Source: Pseudodesulfovibrio sp. S3
Lineage (GTDB): Bacteria; Desulfobacterota; Desulfovibrionia; Desulfovibrionales; Desulfovibrionaceae
DNA: 64,000 nt
NCBI RefSeq assembly: GCF_004025585.1
Contig: NZ_QTZO01000003.1
Span: 283,472 to 347,471 of the forward strand
Direction: 5' to 3'
In this document: positions 30,451 through 41,338 of the stretch, piece after piece
How positions within the stretch are numbered: position 1 is the stretch's first letter
Layout of the letters: every line of letters begins with the position of its first letter
The notes under the pieces: generated by a model
Databases searched by the model: none
Told to the model about the DNA's origin: nothing
The model's input: the letters and a program-made list of their open reading frames with translations, nothing else
Program-made: the position numbers and the translations under genes

Positions 30451-30484
30451 CAAAAAGTCCCTGCGAACTCGGTTCGCAGGGACT
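30451..30484 (-). terminator. intrinsic terminator of cheB (possibly bidirectional)
   Basis: A perfect 12-bp stem (30456-30467 with 30473-30484) with a 5-base loop. The minus-strand exit is TTTTTG, whereas the plus-strand exit is poor in T, so it chiefly serves cheB and perhaps weakly crcB-DUF190. Confidence 0.85.
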
Positions 30485-30513
30485 GTATCCTTCTTCATTG
30501 CAGCGCCAGCTTC

Positions 30514-31578
30514 CTAACCACATGCCCGGACAATCTCCCCGGCTATCCGATCAAGAGGCAATATCTTGTCTACGCCGCCATGCTTGATGGCTTCCTGGGG
30601 CATACCGAAAACCACGCAACTCGCTTCGTCCTGGGCTATGGTGTAGGCTCCGGCCTCTTTCATTTCCTTCATGCCCTTTGCTCCGTCGTCGCCCATGCCC
30701 GTCATGATGGCGGCCACCACGTTGGAGCCACCGTAACGAGCTCCGGAGCGGAACAGAACGTCAACCGAGGGACGATGCCGGGAAACCAGCGGTCCCTCCT
30801 TGACTTCAACATAATATTTTGAACCCGTCCGCTTGAGCAGCATATGCTTGTCACCAGGGGCGATGAGTGCCTGACCGCGCAACATCGGGTCGCCGTCTTT
30901 GGCCTCTTTGATGGATATCTGACATATGGAGTTGAGGCGGTTGGCAAAGGCTGCCGTGAAATGTTCCGGCATATGCTGGACAATGGCGATGGGCGGGCAA
31001 TTAACCGGCTGCGCCTCCAAAAAGACACGCAAGGCTTCGGTTCCACCGGTTGACGCACCCACGAGGCAAATTTTATCAGTGGGGGAGACTGGCATGGGCT
31101 TTCCCTTGGGAATTACTGCATCAGCGCTGAGCTTTGGCTGGACCTGAACCGGCGCTGCGGGTTTGATGGCCTTGGCACTGACCTGGGCGGCAGCCTTGAC
31201 CTTGTCGATAAGACGGATACTCGACTCTTCCAGAAATTTCTTGGTACCCACCTTGGGTTTAGTGATAATCTCGACCGCACCGTACTCAAGGGCCTTCAGC
31301 GCATTATCCGTACCATGCCCGGCCACAGAGGAGCATATGACCACGGGGATGGGGTGCTGCTTCATGAGCTTTTTCAGAAAGGTCAGGCCGTCCATGCGCG
31401 GCATTTCAATGTCCAGAGTGATGACATCGGGAACTTCCTTCTTCATCCGCTCTGCTGCCACATACGGGTCCACGGCGGTACCCATGACCTCGATCTGGGG
31501 ATCGGAAGAAAGAATATCCTCAAGAGTCTGTCGAACCACGGCCGAATCATCAACAATGAGAACTCGTATTTTACGCAT
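30514..31578 (-). CDS. cheB: chemotaxis response regulator protein-glutamate methylesterase CheB
   Basis: A 354-residue two-domain enzyme that demethylates or deamidates receptor glutamates. The receiver domain has D10-D11 and phospho-acceptor D56 ([12 protein letters not shown]). A roughly 60-residue Ala/Lys/Pro linker follows, then the esterase with [10 protein letters not shown] (catalytic Ser), VQHMPEHFT (His) and GMGDDGAKG (Asp). ATG at 31578 follows GAGG at good distance; a TTG two codons earlier is less likely. It lies 30 bases after cheA and works with it in adaptation. Confidence 0.96.
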   Translation of the reverse strand: MRKIRVLIVDDSAVVRQTLEDILSSDPQIEVMGTAVDPYVAAERMKKEVPDVITLDIEMPRMDGLTFLKKLMKQHPIPVVICSSVAGHGTDNALKALEYGAVEIITKPKVGTKKFLEESSIRLIDKVKAAAQVSAKAIKPAAPVQVQPKLSADAVIPKGKPMPVSPTDKICLVGASTGGTEALRVFLEAQPVNCPPIAIVQHMPEHFTAAFANRLNSICQISIKEAKDGDPMLRGQALIAPGDKHMLLKRTGSKYYVEVKEGPLVSRHRPSVDVLFRSGARYGGSNVVAAIMTGMGDDGAKGMKEMKEAGAYTIAQDEASCVVFGMPQEAIKHGGVDKILPLDRIAGEIVRACG

Positions 31579-31608
31579 ATTCAAACCTCGTAGGAAACTC
31601 AGCTAAAA

Positions 31609-33792
31609 CTATTTGGATTCAGCAACGACCCGCCTGACCAGACCAGGCACATCGAGAATAAGAGCAATGGACCCATCTCCCTTGATGGTTGCCCCGGAAA
31701 TACCTTCCACGTCCTTGTAGACGCGTCCCAGACTCTTGATAACGGTCTGATGCTCACCTATGACCGTATCAACCACAATGCCGATACGACTCCCTTCCAC
31801 ACCGGTGATGACGATCTGCTCTATGGGCGGATTCTCGCCCTCTATGTCGAACCAATCACGGATGTGAATATAGGGTACGATTTCACCGCGCAGATGCAGT
31901 ATGCGCTGGTTGGAGTCGGAGCTCTCGACTTCACTGCGGGTTAACTCAACGCATTCCTCCACCAATGAAAGCGGAATAACGTAGAATTCATTTTCGACCT
32001 GCACCTGGAGCCCATCAATAATGGCCAGAGTCAGCGGCAACCGTATGGTAATGGTCGTGCCGACGTCCGGCTTCGAATCAATGTCGATTGTACCGCGCAG
32101 GGAGTCAATGGCCCGTTTCACCACATCCATGCCCACGCCCCTACCGGAAACGTTGGTTACTTCCGTAGCTGTGGAAAACCCTGGTTCGAAAATAAGCTTG
32201 AACAATTCCTTTTTCGTGAGTTCGGCATCCTTGGAAATCAATCCCCGTTCAATTCCCTTCTCACGGATCATGTCACTGCGCATTCCCTTGCCATCGTCCG
32301 TGATGCGTATGAGCACTTCGCCGCCGGAATGCTCGGCTGACAACATGATATTCCCCTGAGGCGGCTTGCCCTTGGCTTCCCTTTCTTCCGGTAGTTCGAT
32401 GCCGTGGTCTATACTGTTCCGCAACAGATGCACCAGAGGATCGCCCAGCCGCTCAATGACTGTCTTGTCCAACTCGGTATCGGCTCCGCTGGTGGACAAA
32501 CTGATCTGCTTGCCGAGATTGGCACAGAGGTCTCTGACCAGCCGTCTGAATTTACTGAAAGATGTTCCTATGGGCAGCATACGGATTCCCAACGTGGAAT
32601 CCCTGAGTTCATCACTGAGTCTTTCAAGCTCCTCGGCCAAAAGAGTCAAGGCCGGGTCGTGTCTCTCACTGACCACCTGAGTGATCTGAGCCTGGACAAT
32701 GACCAGTTCGCCGACCAGATCAACGAGATAATCAAGCTTGTCGGCTGCGACCCGAATACTGGTCAAAGCCTCCTCTCGTTTCTTGTGAACTTCCTGTTCC
32801 TTGACCTCTCCCTGCTTCTGCACAGCCTTACTGATCTTATCCGGCCCAACCTTGCCCGATTCGGTCAAAATCTGGCCCAGCGGCTTGTCGCTCCTGCCCT
32901 TCTGAGCCGTGAGCGCGGCCTCAACATCGGCAGCGGTCAAATCACCGCTCTCGACAAGGATTTCGCCTATCCTCGGTATGGTGGACATGTCATCGTCACC
33001 ATCAGCGGAAGAAACGGCGGCAGGCTGTGGAGCAACACTTTCCGTGGCCACGGCAGCAACTCCGGCCTCAGAGACTTCAACCTTCAAATTCGCATCCAGG
33101 AAAAAGAACACATCCTGAACACTATCCTTGGGAGCCTCGCTTTCAAGGCCGAGTTCCCAACCATGACCAGTTTCGCCGTGGCTGGATAGCACCTTGAGTT
33201 CGCCAAGCCTCTCCAATTCTTCAAAAAAAGTTTCGACCGAGGCAGTATCTATGGCCTCTGCGCCCAGAGGCCGCAGCGTGATCACATAGTTGAACAAAGG
33301 GGCTTTCACTTCAACTTCGTCTGCGACATCCGATTGCATTTCGCCGTCAGCCGCAGGCTCACCGGCACTCTCCACAACCGATGCATCCTGATCACCTTCA
33401 TCGGTTCCTTCAACAAACGCCTTCAGCCCCCTGAGAATTTCTTCGGCAATCTCCGGTTCCACCGGTACATCATCGTCCTCATCTGCTTCGAGCATGATTC
33501 TGATCTGATCCCTGGACTTGAGAGCAAGACTACACAGAACAGGCGTAGCCTGGACATCGCCGTTGCGCACCATGTCGAACACTGACTCCACCTCATGGGT
33601 GAAAGCAGCAATCGCTTCAAATCCAAACATGGAACCGGATCCCTTGATGGTGTGCAAGGCCCGAAATATCTGATTGACCAGGTCCATGTCATCCGGGGAT
33701 TCTTCAAGCTCAAGTAACGCACCTTCAAGCTCATGCAAAAGGTCGTAGGCTTCCTCTTTGAATATCTGCCTGTTCAGATCATCTGCTGACAT
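31609..33792 (-). CDS. cheA: chemotaxis histidine kinase CheA with an MshEN-like insert
   Basis: A 727-residue kinase. P1 Hpt domain with H47 (HTIKGSG); an acidic linker; a P2-like alpha/beta domain (about 168-242); then a tandem repeat at 274-297 and 304-327; dimerisation P3 (about 340-400); ATPase P4 with the N box (HLLRNSIDHG, 455-464), DDGKGM (499-504) and GRGVGMD (550-556); and CheW-like P5 (590-727). The tandem repeat fits RLG-x2-L-V-x2-G-x6-L-x3-L-x2-Q, the cyclic-di-GMP-binding MshEN signature, which is not part of standard CheA. All kinase motifs are intact. CheW and CheR are not in the window. Confidence 0.94.
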   Translation of the reverse strand: MSADDLNRQIFKEEAYDLLHELEGALLELEESPDDMDLVNQIFRALHTIKGSGSMFGFEAIAAFTHEVESVFDMVRNGDVQATPVLCSLALKSRDQIRIMLEADEDDDVPVEPEIAEEILRGLKAFVEGTDEGDQDASVVESAGEPAADGEMQSDVADEVEVKAPLFNYVITLRPLGAEAIDTASVETFFEELERLGELKVLSSHGETGHGWELGLESEAPKDSVQDVFFFLDANLKVEVSEAGVAAVATESVAPQPAAVSSADGDDDMSTIPRIGEILVESGDLTAADVEAALTAQKGRSDKPLGQILTESGKVGPDKISKAVQKQGEVKEQEVHKKREEALTSIRVAADKLDYLVDLVGELVIVQAQITQVVSERHDPALTLLAEELERLSDELRDSTLGIRMLPIGTSFSKFRRLVRDLCANLGKQISLSTSGADTELDKTVIERLGDPLVHLLRNSIDHGIELPEEREAKGKPPQGNIMLSAEHSGGEVLIRITDDGKGMRSDMIREKGIERGLISKDAELTKKELFKLIFEPGFSTATEVTNVSGRGVGMDVVKRAIDSLRGTIDIDSKPDVGTTITIRLPLTLAIIDGLQVQVENEFYVIPLSLVEECVELTRSEVESSDSNQRILHLRGEIVPYIHIRDWFDIEGENPPIEQIVITGVEGSRIGIVVDTVIGEHQTVIKSLGRVYKDVEGISGATIKGDGSIALILDVPGLVRRVVAESK

Positions 33793-33930
33793 CCCGGCAC
33801 TCTCCTCGAATCAGATCTATATGCGTTTCCAGCATCAAGCTAAGGGGAACGACCACATCGATTTCCAGTCTATATATCACCCTCAAAAACACAAATAGCC
33901 TATTATAATCTTTATTCAATCAAAACCTTG

Positions 33931-36012
33931 TTACGCCTTTCCGAGAAACTCGATTTCAGCCCGGGCCGTTTCCTTGTCAAAGGGCTTCACGGCTATGCGA
34001 ACCTTTTCCCCCTTGAAAGCGGCGGCACCAAGCAAAATGCCTTCGAAATAATCAAACAACCCCCGAGTGGAACGATAGTTCATGAACAAATCATCCCCCT
34101 TGTCCTCATACGTAAACCTCGGCGGTTTGATGCCCGGTTGCGCCTTGGTCAACTGGGCATGGACGTCATTCATCCGAAGGTAGAACTCCTTCAAGGACTC
34201 CTTCTTGAAATGAACGGGGTACATTTCATGAAACCGGACAACGGTATACCTGCCCAAACCGATGAAGAATTCCCTGGTGCTCTTGCCCGAATCCCGAGCG
34301 ACAAGCTCGGCCATTTGTGTCAACACCTCATCCGGATAGCTGTCCGTCGGCAGAAAGACGGGATTCCCCATGCTTTCCTGCATGGATGCAAACCGTTCCT
34401 TGCCGAAAGTCTGCAACACGTATTCCTGTGTCAGTTTGAGCAAAACACCCTTCATCTGCCCATCAGACTTCCGCAATTTCAATTCACCACTGCCGTCCCC
34501 CTTGCCGAACTCCTTGGAGACAGTGAGTAAATCCCGAGCCAATTCCGCCATATCCCGAGTAGCGTCGGCAGCCTGTCCGGCTGCTTCGTCGGCATCCTCG
34601 GCAATGACTGCAATTTCTTCTACATTGCGCATGATCTCTTCGGCTGCCGAAGACTGTTCCTCCGCGGCCGTGGCGATCTGGGCCACCCTGCTCACCATAT
34701 CCTGAATATTATTCATGATATGCTGCAATGCCTCACCGGCCTTGTTCGACAAGTCCGTACTTTCCTCGACCTTTACGGCAGTGGCCTGCATGGAACTGGT
34801 GGCGTTTCTGGACCTATCCTGAATCGAGATTATGGCTGTTTCCACCTGCTTGGTCGCATCCATGGTCTTTTCCGCCAATTTGCGAACCTCATCAGCCACC
34901 ACGGCAAATCCACGACCGGCCTCCCCTGCTCTGGCTGCCTCGATTGCGGCATTGAGGGCCAACAGGTTGGTCTGATCGGCAATATCGTTAATGACGCTGA
35001 TGATCTTGCCGATCTCGGCGGCCTGATGATCCAACTCATCGACTTCCTTGCCCAACAGTTGCGCCGATTCTGCAACCTGGTTGATGGCCGACACGGCATT
35101 ATTCACCATGGACACACCCTCGACCGCAGATTCATTGGCCTCTTCGGCTGCTTCGCTGGTCACTGTGGCATTCTGGGCCACCTCCAAAACAGTGCTGGTC
35201 ATTTCCTCCATGGCAGTAGCCACCGAGGCGGTTTGTCGACGTTGCTTCTGCGCTCCCTGAGCCAAATCATCTGCCGAAGCGGACAACAACTCCGTAGCCG
35301 AAGCCACATGCTCGGCCAGACCACTGATCCTGACGCTCGCCTGCTGCATCCGCTCCTGCTGAAGATCAAGTTCCCGCTGGTGCTCCATCCGATCCGTCAA
35401 ATCGATGAATGAAGTGACCGCGCCGAGAGTCTCACCATCGGTAGCGTGAACAAAGCTGACAAAAAGTTCGACAGGGACGATCCGGCCATCCCACAGTTGC
35501 AGATCAAGGGTATCCTCAACGGGCTTGCCTGATTTAAGGGCTTTTTCGGTGACGGAAACCCCATTCTTGTCGTACAAAGCCCTGCTGACAGAAAATCCGA
35601 CCACCTGATCCTCTTTTTTGCGCACTAGGGCGAGCATGGATTTCGTAGCCAGAACGATGACACCCTGCTTGTCACAAACCAGGGCAGGACTGCCAAGCCC
35701 CTTGAACGTCTCTTTATAGAACTCACCCATTTTCTGTTTTATGGACAAGTCTTCCGACCATGAAAACAAAAAACCGTCGAACAACCCTGCATCGGCTTCG
35801 GACAACATGTTCCCTTCTGCCACGGCTTCAAGTGCCGTCAGCAAGCGTCTTCGAAAGCGAACCTGAAAATACCCGACCAGGCAGGATAGAAACAAGGCGC
35901 ACCCTGCGGCAATACCGAAGAACAACCATCCGCCGAAAAAAACGGCAGCGGCGAATAAAGCGCTCAAGAGCAAACCAAATACAACCATCAATCCCACAGG
36001 GCTCGCTGACAT
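33931..36012 (-). CDS. methyl-accepting chemotaxis protein with PAS and C-terminal H-NOX domain
   Basis: A 693-residue receptor with two N-terminal membrane helices (about 6-48) and almost no periplasmic part. A PAS domain (about 100-210) and the signalling hairpin (tip near 340-365) follow. A complete H-NOX heme domain occupies residues 520-693. H618 (NDVHAQLT) matches the proximal heme ligand, Y646-S648-R650 (YRSTR) the YxSxR propionate-binding motif, and Y655 the distal-pocket Tyr140 of the Thermoanaerobacter H-NOX. It should sense NO and possibly O2 inside the cell and signal to the adjacent CheA/CheB. AGGAG precedes the ATG by nine bases. Confidence 0.93.
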   Translation of the reverse strand: MSASPVGLMVVFGLLLSALFAAAVFFGGWLFFGIAAGCALFLSCLVGYFQVRFRRRLLTALEAVAEGNMLSEADAGLFDGFLFSWSEDLSIKQKMGEFYKETFKGLGSPALVCDKQGVIVLATKSMLALVRKKEDQVVGFSVSRALYDKNGVSVTEKALKSGKPVEDTLDLQLWDGRIVPVELFVSFVHATDGETLGAVTSFIDLTDRMEHQRELDLQQERMQQASVRISGLAEHVASATELLSASADDLAQGAQKQRRQTASVATAMEEMTSTVLEVAQNATVTSEAAEEANESAVEGVSMVNNAVSAINQVAESAQLLGKEVDELDHQAAEIGKIISVINDIADQTNLLALNAAIEAARAGEAGRGFAVVADEVRKLAEKTMDATKQVETAIISIQDRSRNATSSMQATAVKVEESTDLSNKAGEALQHIMNNIQDMVSRVAQIATAAEEQSSAAEEIMRNVEEIAVIAEDADEAAGQAADATRDMAELARDLLTVSKEFGKGDGSGELKLRKSDGQMKGVLLKLTQEYVLQTFGKERFASMQESMGNPVFLPTDSYPDEVLTQMAELVARDSGKSTREFFIGLGRYTVVRFHEMYPVHFKKESLKEFYLRMNDVHAQLTKAQPGIKPPRFTYEDKGDDLFMNYRSTRGLFDYFEGILLGAAAFKGEKVRIAVKPFDKETARAEIEFLGKA

Positions 36013-36121
36013 CCGTCTAGCTCCTAATGTACAAAAAATCGACCCTTTGAAAAATAAATATGAATACCAAACTATTAGTATGCTTGTTTCATTTTAAAAT
36101 CAATTAATGGTAAAAGAAATC

Positions 36122-36156
36122 AAAAAAAAACGCCGAAAGTCACAACTTCCGACGCA
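36122..36156 (-). terminator. intrinsic terminator of the fusA-DUF2062 unit
   Basis: On the minus strand an eleven-pair stem with three G-U pairs (36155-36145 with 36140-36130), TGTG loop, followed by nine T. Confidence 0.75.
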
Positions 36157-36183
36157 ATAATCCACAGCCAATAAAAACACGCT

Positions 36184-36720
36184 TTACCCCCGCCGCTTCC
36201 TCAGCAAGCGGATGGTCCTGCGTTCCCGATACCTGCGAATCACAAAGAGAGAAACGAAATACGTCACAACAGTGGCCGGTATGCCGAAGGCAAGACCGCC
36301 GGCAAACATGACCACGAAGGCCTGCCACCCTGCATTGATGAGCTGCGTCATCTCCAACTGGTTCGGGTTGAAAGCCACATTGTCGAACGGGGTAACGGCC
36401 TCACCCAAAACATACAGGAAATAATAGAACGGGACCATGGTCAGCGCGTTGGAATAACACGTAGCCAGCCAAGCGGCCAATTTGTTGACCCGCATGACGA
36501 ACGCCAAGGCGATAACCACCACCGATTGAAATGGGATAATGGGCATGGCACCAATGAACATGCCCAGCGCACATGCAGCCGCCAGGTTTTTCGGTGACGA
36601 GTTCTGGCGCATGAGACGCAGATACCAATACCGCACCCATCGCTTGCTGCCTTCCCACTTGTCCCTGGGAGTCCGCTTCGGCGGATAGTTTGAAGACGGC
36701 TGTCGCCGAACGTCGGTCAA
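36184..36720 (-). CDS. DUF2062 membrane protein
   Basis: A 178-residue inner-membrane protein with a basic N-terminal 45 residues and about three membrane helices. The core SSPKNLAAACALGMFIGAMPIIPFQSV matches DUF2062. Function is not established for the family. It follows the EF-G gene by 3 bases, so it is cotranscribed, and ends at a terminator. Confidence 0.8.
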   Translation of the reverse strand: MTDVRRQPSSNYPPKRTPRDKWEGSKRWVRYWYLRLMRQNSSPKNLAAACALGMFIGAMPIIPFQSVVVIALAFVMRVNKLAAWLATCYSNALTMVPFYYFLYVLGEAVTPFDNVAFNPNQLEMTQLINAGWQAFVVMFAGGLAFGIPATVVTYFVSLFVIRRYRERRTIRLLRKRRG

Positions 36721-36723
36721 GGG

Positions 36724-38775
36724 CTACTCCAGCACATCGAAACAAGAAAATTTCATCATGAATCCGGCCCGGCCCTGGGTGGCAGACCGCAGATCTGTGG
36801 AAAAACCGAACAAATTGGCAAGCGGCGCCAATCCTTGAACAATCTTCATTCCATAACGATCGATCATGTTTTCGATCTTGGCCCCTTTCGCACCGAGCAG
36901 ACCGACAACGTCGCCAACAAATTCCTCCGGGACATTGATCTCCACCCACATGATCGGTTCCATGAGCTTGGGATCAGCCTTGGACAGCGCCTCCTTCAGA
37001 GCCATGGCCGAAGCCATGCGATAGCCGACCGGGCTGGAGTCACCGTCCCTGCGTTCCATATTCAACACCCGGACGCGGACATTCTGCACGGGGTACCCGC
37101 GAATGACGCCGCTTTGCAATCCATCCAGGATACCGTCCGAGACCGCTTCCAGCCAGGCCTCAGGCCAGGCCGTGGTATCAACTTCAAAAGAAACGGTGCG
37201 CTCCTTGTCCCTGGACAAAGGCTCCACGGACAGCTCCACGCCTCCGAAATGCATGACCTCTCCAAGTTCGCGATTGAACTGAGCCCTGCCCACGCCCTTG
37301 GCGGCAATGGTTTCCTGGTAGACCACCTGCGGCTTCCCTGCCCGCGGCTCAAGCTTGTACTCACGCTTGATGCGCTCAAGAATAACTTCCAGATGCAGTT
37401 CGCCCATACCGGAGAGGATAATCTGTCCGGTATCCTCGTCGCGCTTCAGATCCAGTGTAGGATCTTCCATGAGATATCTTTCCAGAACCTCATCAAGCTT
37501 CTCCCCTTCCTCGGAATTGCGAGGTTCTATGGCAAGGGAAATCACTGGCTTGTAATCGGCTATCTGTTCAAGGATGATGGGAGCTTCCGTTGTCGCCAGC
37601 GTATCACCCGTACGGGCAAACTTCATACCGGCAGCAGCCACCATGTCACCGGCAAAGGCTGCATCTATCTTTTCCCTGTGCCCGGCGTGCAGTCTGAACA
37701 GCCGCGCCACGCGTTCATCCTTGTCCTGAGTGACGTTGAATATGCTGTCACCGGCGTCGAGCCGACCGGAATAGATACGCATCAAAGCCAATTTGCGGCC
37801 CGAATCCATGGCCACCTTGAAGACGAGGGCAGACAAAGGCTCCTGATGCGAGACTCCAAACGATATCTTGTTGCGGTTTCTGGGATCGACGCCAATGGGA
37901 ACCGGCACATCCAGAGGACTGGGAAGATAGTCGCAGACGGCATTCAGTACAGGCTGCACCCCTATATTCTTGAGGGCCGAACCCACCAGCACGGGAACGA
38001 TCTTCCTGGCCAGGGTCGCCTTTCTCAAGGCTGCACGGATCTTTTGCGCAGGCACGATCTCACCGGACAGGTAGAGATCCAGAATCTCCTCGTCCTCCTC
38101 GGCTGCGACCTCGATCAGCCTTTCCCGGTGAGGAGAGACCCTTTCAGCTTCTTCTGCCGTCAACTCGCGAAGAGTGTATTCCACACCGCTGCTCGCCTGG
38201 TCGAATTCCAGCCGCTGCATGGTCACCAGATCGAACACCCCGCAAAAATCCTGGCCTGCACCATCAGGATACTGAATGGCCAAAGGATTGGCCCTGAGTT
38301 TCTTGACCATGGAATCCAGCACATTGTCGAAGTCCGCACCCAGCCGATCCATTTTATTGATAAAGGCCAACTTGGGTACGTGATACGACTCGGACTGTCT
38401 CCATACGGTTTCCGACTGCGGCTCCACCCCGCTGACACCGCAAAAGACCCCCACTGCACCATCCAATACCCGCAGACAACGCTCAACCTCGATGGTAAAA
38501 TCCACATGGCCGGGCGTGTCGATGATATTGATCATGCACGGGTCCCACCGACAGGAGGTAAGGGCCGAGGTTATGGTGATACCACGCTCCTGCTCCTCGG
38601 GCATGTAATCCATGGTGGCGGTCCCTTCATGAACCTCGCCAATACGATGTATTTTTCCGGAATAAAAAAGGATTCTTTCAGTCAGGGTGGTTTTCCCGGC
38701 ATCAATATGTGCAATGATGCCGATATTGCGAAGGTTGGTAAGTGCCTTCGTCGAAGGGGCGTTGCTCTTGCTCAC
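36724..38775 (-). CDS. fusA: translation elongation factor G (additional paralogue type)
   Basis: A 683-residue EF-G with GTPase motifs AHIDAGKTT (G1, residues 22-30), DTPGHVD (G3, about 86-92) and NKMD (G4, about 140-143), followed by domains II-V through [14 protein letters not shown]. It is not next to rpsL-rpsG or tuf, and several residues differ from standard EF-G, so it may be a second copy of the EF-G2 kind. Whether it is the only EF-G of the genome cannot be told from this window. It begins 1 base after the upstream unknown gene ends. Confidence 0.9.
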   Translation of the reverse strand: MSKSNAPSTKALTNLRNIGIIAHIDAGKTTLTERILFYSGKIHRIGEVHEGTATMDYMPEEQERGITITSALTSCRWDPCMINIIDTPGHVDFTIEVERCLRVLDGAVGVFCGVSGVEPQSETVWRQSESYHVPKLAFINKMDRLGADFDNVLDSMVKKLRANPLAIQYPDGAGQDFCGVFDLVTMQRLEFDQASSGVEYTLRELTAEEAERVSPHRERLIEVAAEEDEEILDLYLSGEIVPAQKIRAALRKATLARKIVPVLVGSALKNIGVQPVLNAVCDYLPSPLDVPVPIGVDPRNRNKISFGVSHQEPLSALVFKVAMDSGRKLALMRIYSGRLDAGDSIFNVTQDKDERVARLFRLHAGHREKIDAAFAGDMVAAAGMKFARTGDTLATTEAPIILEQIADYKPVISLAIEPRNSEEGEKLDEVLERYLMEDPTLDLKRDEDTGQIILSGMGELHLEVILERIKREYKLEPRAGKPQVVYQETIAAKGVGRAQFNRELGEVMHFGGVELSVEPLSRDKERTVSFEVDTTAWPEAWLEAVSDGILDGLQSGVIRGYPVQNVRVRVLNMERRDGDSSPVGYRMASAMALKEALSKADPKLMEPIMWVEINVPEEFVGDVVGLLGAKGAKIENMIDRYGMKIVQGLAPLANLFGFSTDLRSATQGRAGFMMKFSCFDVLE

Positions 38776-38776
38776 A

Positions 38777-39643
38777 TCAGGCTCCGAGGGTCAAGGCTGT
38801 ACGATGAAGTTGGAAATGCTCTGAATGGAGATCCGGCCAGACCCAGCACTCTTCCTGCCCCGGCCCCAACACCAGTTTCGCGCTCTTGAGAGCCTCCTCG
38901 GTCAAAGAGACAGGTGCGTAGGCGACATCAACAATCCCCTCCAGAAACATCTGGACATTGTCGCCGCCATAAACAAAATTCCCCTTGGGAAGCGGAAGGT
39001 TTGCCCCGTACACCGTGAAAGCGACATCGGGATGTGCGAAAGCCAGGACGTCAAGGTCAACCAAATGCCCTTCATCCATCCAGACAACGGCTGTCCGGCT
39101 CAATTTCGGACAGTAACCGGATACGCAGCCGTCCGCCGAAAAATGATTCCCGTCTTCAACCAGATCGATCACCACGCCCGAATGGCCCGAGGCACACAAC
39201 TCGTGCATCAGCTCTGCCCATTGGCCAGCGTCCATGTCCACAACCAGTTCCTGTCCGGCCAATTCGAGACCGGCCAGCACCGGCGGCGGCCATGGGGCAG
39301 AGCCTCCCATGCGGACAGCCAGGATATTCTCCACACCACAGGCCACAGCGGGCACCAAACCGGCAAGAAGACGAGTTGAAGACAGCAGCGTGTCATCAAA
39401 GAGCAATACGGCAAAATCCACCGGCTCGTGCCGACAAACGGTATTGAAACCGCCCCTCCAGTTCGTGGAAACCTGCACGCTGCGATCCTTCCGGGGACCG
39501 TAACAATCATAAAGACGGGCTATGCAGGTCTTCAACAGGGCACGTTTTTGATCAGGCGTATTCTCATAGGCGTGCGCGAAAAGTGTGTCGTCCACAACGA
39601 ACTCATTGATCCGATCGGGAAATCCAAACACTTTTTTTCGCAT
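38777..39643 (-). CDS. conserved protein, function unknown
   Basis: A 288-residue soluble protein. The middle ([20 protein letters not shown], then [15 protein letters not shown]) has an alpha/beta look that faintly recalls the PA-x-AAGV segment of histidinol-dehydrogenase or acyl-CoA-reductase folds, but no catalytic Cys/His pattern is clear. ATG at 39643 is preferred to a TTG eight codons earlier; the only purine-rich site is rather far upstream. It is packed between bamD (34 bases) and the EF-G gene (1 base), so it belongs to that minus-strand run. Confidence 0.7.
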   Translation of the reverse strand: MRKKVFGFPDRINEFVVDDTLFAHAYENTPDQKRALLKTCIARLYDCYGPRKDRSVQVSTNWRGGFNTVCRHEPVDFAVLLFDDTLLSSTRLLAGLVPAVACGVENILAVRMGGSAPWPPPVLAGLELAGQELVVDMDAGQWAELMHELCASGHSGVVIDLVEDGNHFSADGCVSGYCPKLSRTAVVWMDEGHLVDLDVLAFAHPDVAFTVYGANLPLPKGNFVYGGDNVQMFLEGIVDVAYAPVSLTEEALKSAKLVLGPGQEECWVWPDLHSEHFQLHRTALTLGA

Positions 39644-39677
39644 GGCAATAGGCAGCCTCTGAAACAACGGTACGGGT

Positions 39678-40406
39678 TTACAGCCACTTTTTTACCCAGA
39701 GCAACCAACTGCCCTGAATACGCTGACGTTCACTTTCGGACAGGGTCTTCTGGTATTCAAAATAGGAATACTCAGCGCGCTTGACGGCGTAATCACGCAA
39801 CTCGGGAATGTCCGAAAAATTCTCAACCACGTATTGATACCGATGCCAGGCCGGACCAAATTGATCTGTGCGCCAAAAGAAATCGGCCATGTATATCTCG
39901 TGTTCCGCCAGAATCCGACGGCCTTTGAGAATCAGGCCTTTGGCCGCTTCTGCATACTGCGACTGGGGATAGGTCTCTACAAGACGATAGAGATACTCAA
40001 GTGCCTCTTTGACGTTCTCCTGCCGCCTGTCAATGGACTTGAACATACCGATGTTGGAACTGGCGATCTGGTAGAGAACGTAGGGAAGGTTCTCGTTGCT
40101 GGGATGCAGTGCCTCAAATTCCTTGTATGTTTCAAGGGCAAAAAGGAAATTATCATCCAAAAAGTAGGCGTCACCCAGAGCCAGTTCTCCCTTGAGGGCG
40201 AACGGGCTGAAAGGAAACCGATCCTTGAGTTTGGTAAAATATTCCTGTGCGTCCCCGTAGTCTTTCTCATCCATGGCTGCCATGCCCGCTTCATACAGCT
40301 CCTGGGCCGTATCCTCGGGCGGGGGCAGAAAATAACTGTCAATCCAGATGCATCCCGAAAGAAGCATCAGGATCAACACAAAGGCCGGGACCAATATACG
40401 GCGCAT
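39678..40406 (-). CDS. bamD: outer-membrane protein assembly factor BamD
   Basis: A 242-residue lipoprotein component of the BAM machine that inserts beta-barrels. It has a signal peptide with lipobox LLSGC (lipidated Cys19) and five TPR-type helical pairs (AQELYEAGMAAMDEKDYGDAQEYFTKLKDRFP and following repeats; QSQYAEAA near 155). Length and layout match BamD. It lies 8 bases after trxB. Confidence 0.9.
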   Translation of the reverse strand: MRRILVPAFVLILMLLSGCIWIDSYFLPPPEDTAQELYEAGMAAMDEKDYGDAQEYFTKLKDRFPFSPFALKGELALGDAYFLDDNFLFALETYKEFEALHPSNENLPYVLYQIASSNIGMFKSIDRRQENVKEALEYLYRLVETYPQSQYAEAAKGLILKGRRILAEHEIYMADFFWRTDQFGPAWHRYQYVVENFSDIPELRDYAVKRAEYSYFEYQKTLSESERQRIQGSWLLWVKKWL

Positions 40407-40414
40407 GAAAGCTC

Positions 40415-41335
40415 CTAAACGTCCAATTGCTCAAGATATGAAAAGGCGGCAGTGGCAGCAGTGGCGCCATCACCTACGGCAGAAGCAACCTGACGGCATT
40501 GCTTGGCTCGAATGTCTCCAGCGGCAAAAATACCGGGGACGTTTGTCCGCATCTCGACATCGGTCACAATGCCGTTTTTTTCCTTCTCGACACCGTTCGG
40601 CACAAAATTCATGATCGGTTCGAACCCGACAAAAATGAAAGTGCCGTCAATTTTTAATTGAGACGACTCACCGGTAGCGGTATTTCTGAGAGCCAGGGTT
40701 TCGACATTTGCCTCACCCTGAATTTCATCCACGACCGTGTTACGGATAATCTCGATTTTCTCGTGAGTAAAGCACTTGTCCTGATAGCAAAGCAAACCGC
40801 GAAAGTCCTGTCTCCGATGGATGATATACACCTTTTTCACCAGACGAGCGAGGTACAAAGCCTCTTCAAGAGCAGAGTTCCCACCGCCGATGACGGCGAC
40901 ATCCTGGTCACGGAAGAAGTTCCCGTCACACAGGGCGCAATAGGATACCCCCCTGCCGAGAAGACGCTCCTCGCCGGGGATGCCGAGTCTCCGATACCGG
41001 GAACCGGTTGCAAGAATAATCGTCTTGGCCTGCACGTCCTCATCCCCCACCCTGATGGTGTGCAGGGGACTACCGACTTCAATGGCACGCACCTCGTCGT
41101 TGATCCGATCGAGGTCATACTCCTCAAGATGGTTGGCGAACTTGTCGGCCAACTCCCACCCCTGGAGTCCCTTGGGAAATCCCGGGTAGTTCTCGATTTC
41201 AGAGGTCATGAGGACCTGGCCGCCCGGAGACAGCTTTTCGATCATGACAGTTTTCACACCTGCCCGTAAAAGATAAAGGGCAGCCGTCATTCCTGCCGGG
41301 CCGCCCCCTATGACTACGGCGTCATAAGATCTCAT
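40415..41335 (-). CDS. trxB: thioredoxin-disulfide reductase
   Basis: A 306-residue flavoenzyme that reduces thioredoxin with NADPH. FAD loop GGGPAGMTAAL (residues 11-21), redox pair C-A-L-C (SYCALCDG near 135), NADPH loop GGGNSALEEAL near 155, and the C-terminal FAD motif AAGDIRAKQCRQVASAVGDG. CALC instead of the common CATC still preserves the disulfide. It begins 3 bases after trxA ends; the two form a matched redox pair. Confidence 0.96.
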   Translation of the reverse strand: MRSYDAVVIGGGPAGMTAALYLLRAGVKTVMIEKLSPGGQVLMTSEIENYPGFPKGLQGWELADKFANHLEEYDLDRINDEVRAIEVGSPLHTIRVGDEDVQAKTIILATGSRYRRLGIPGEERLLGRGVSYCALCDGNFFRDQDVAVIGGGNSALEEALYLARLVKKVYIIHRRQDFRGLLCYQDKCFTHEKIEIIRNTVVDEIQGEANVETLALRNTATGESSQLKIDGTFIFVGFEPIMNFVPNGVEKEKNGIVTDVEMRTNVPGIFAAGDIRAKQCRQVASAVGDGATAATAAFSYLEQLDV

Positions 41336-41338
41336 ATA

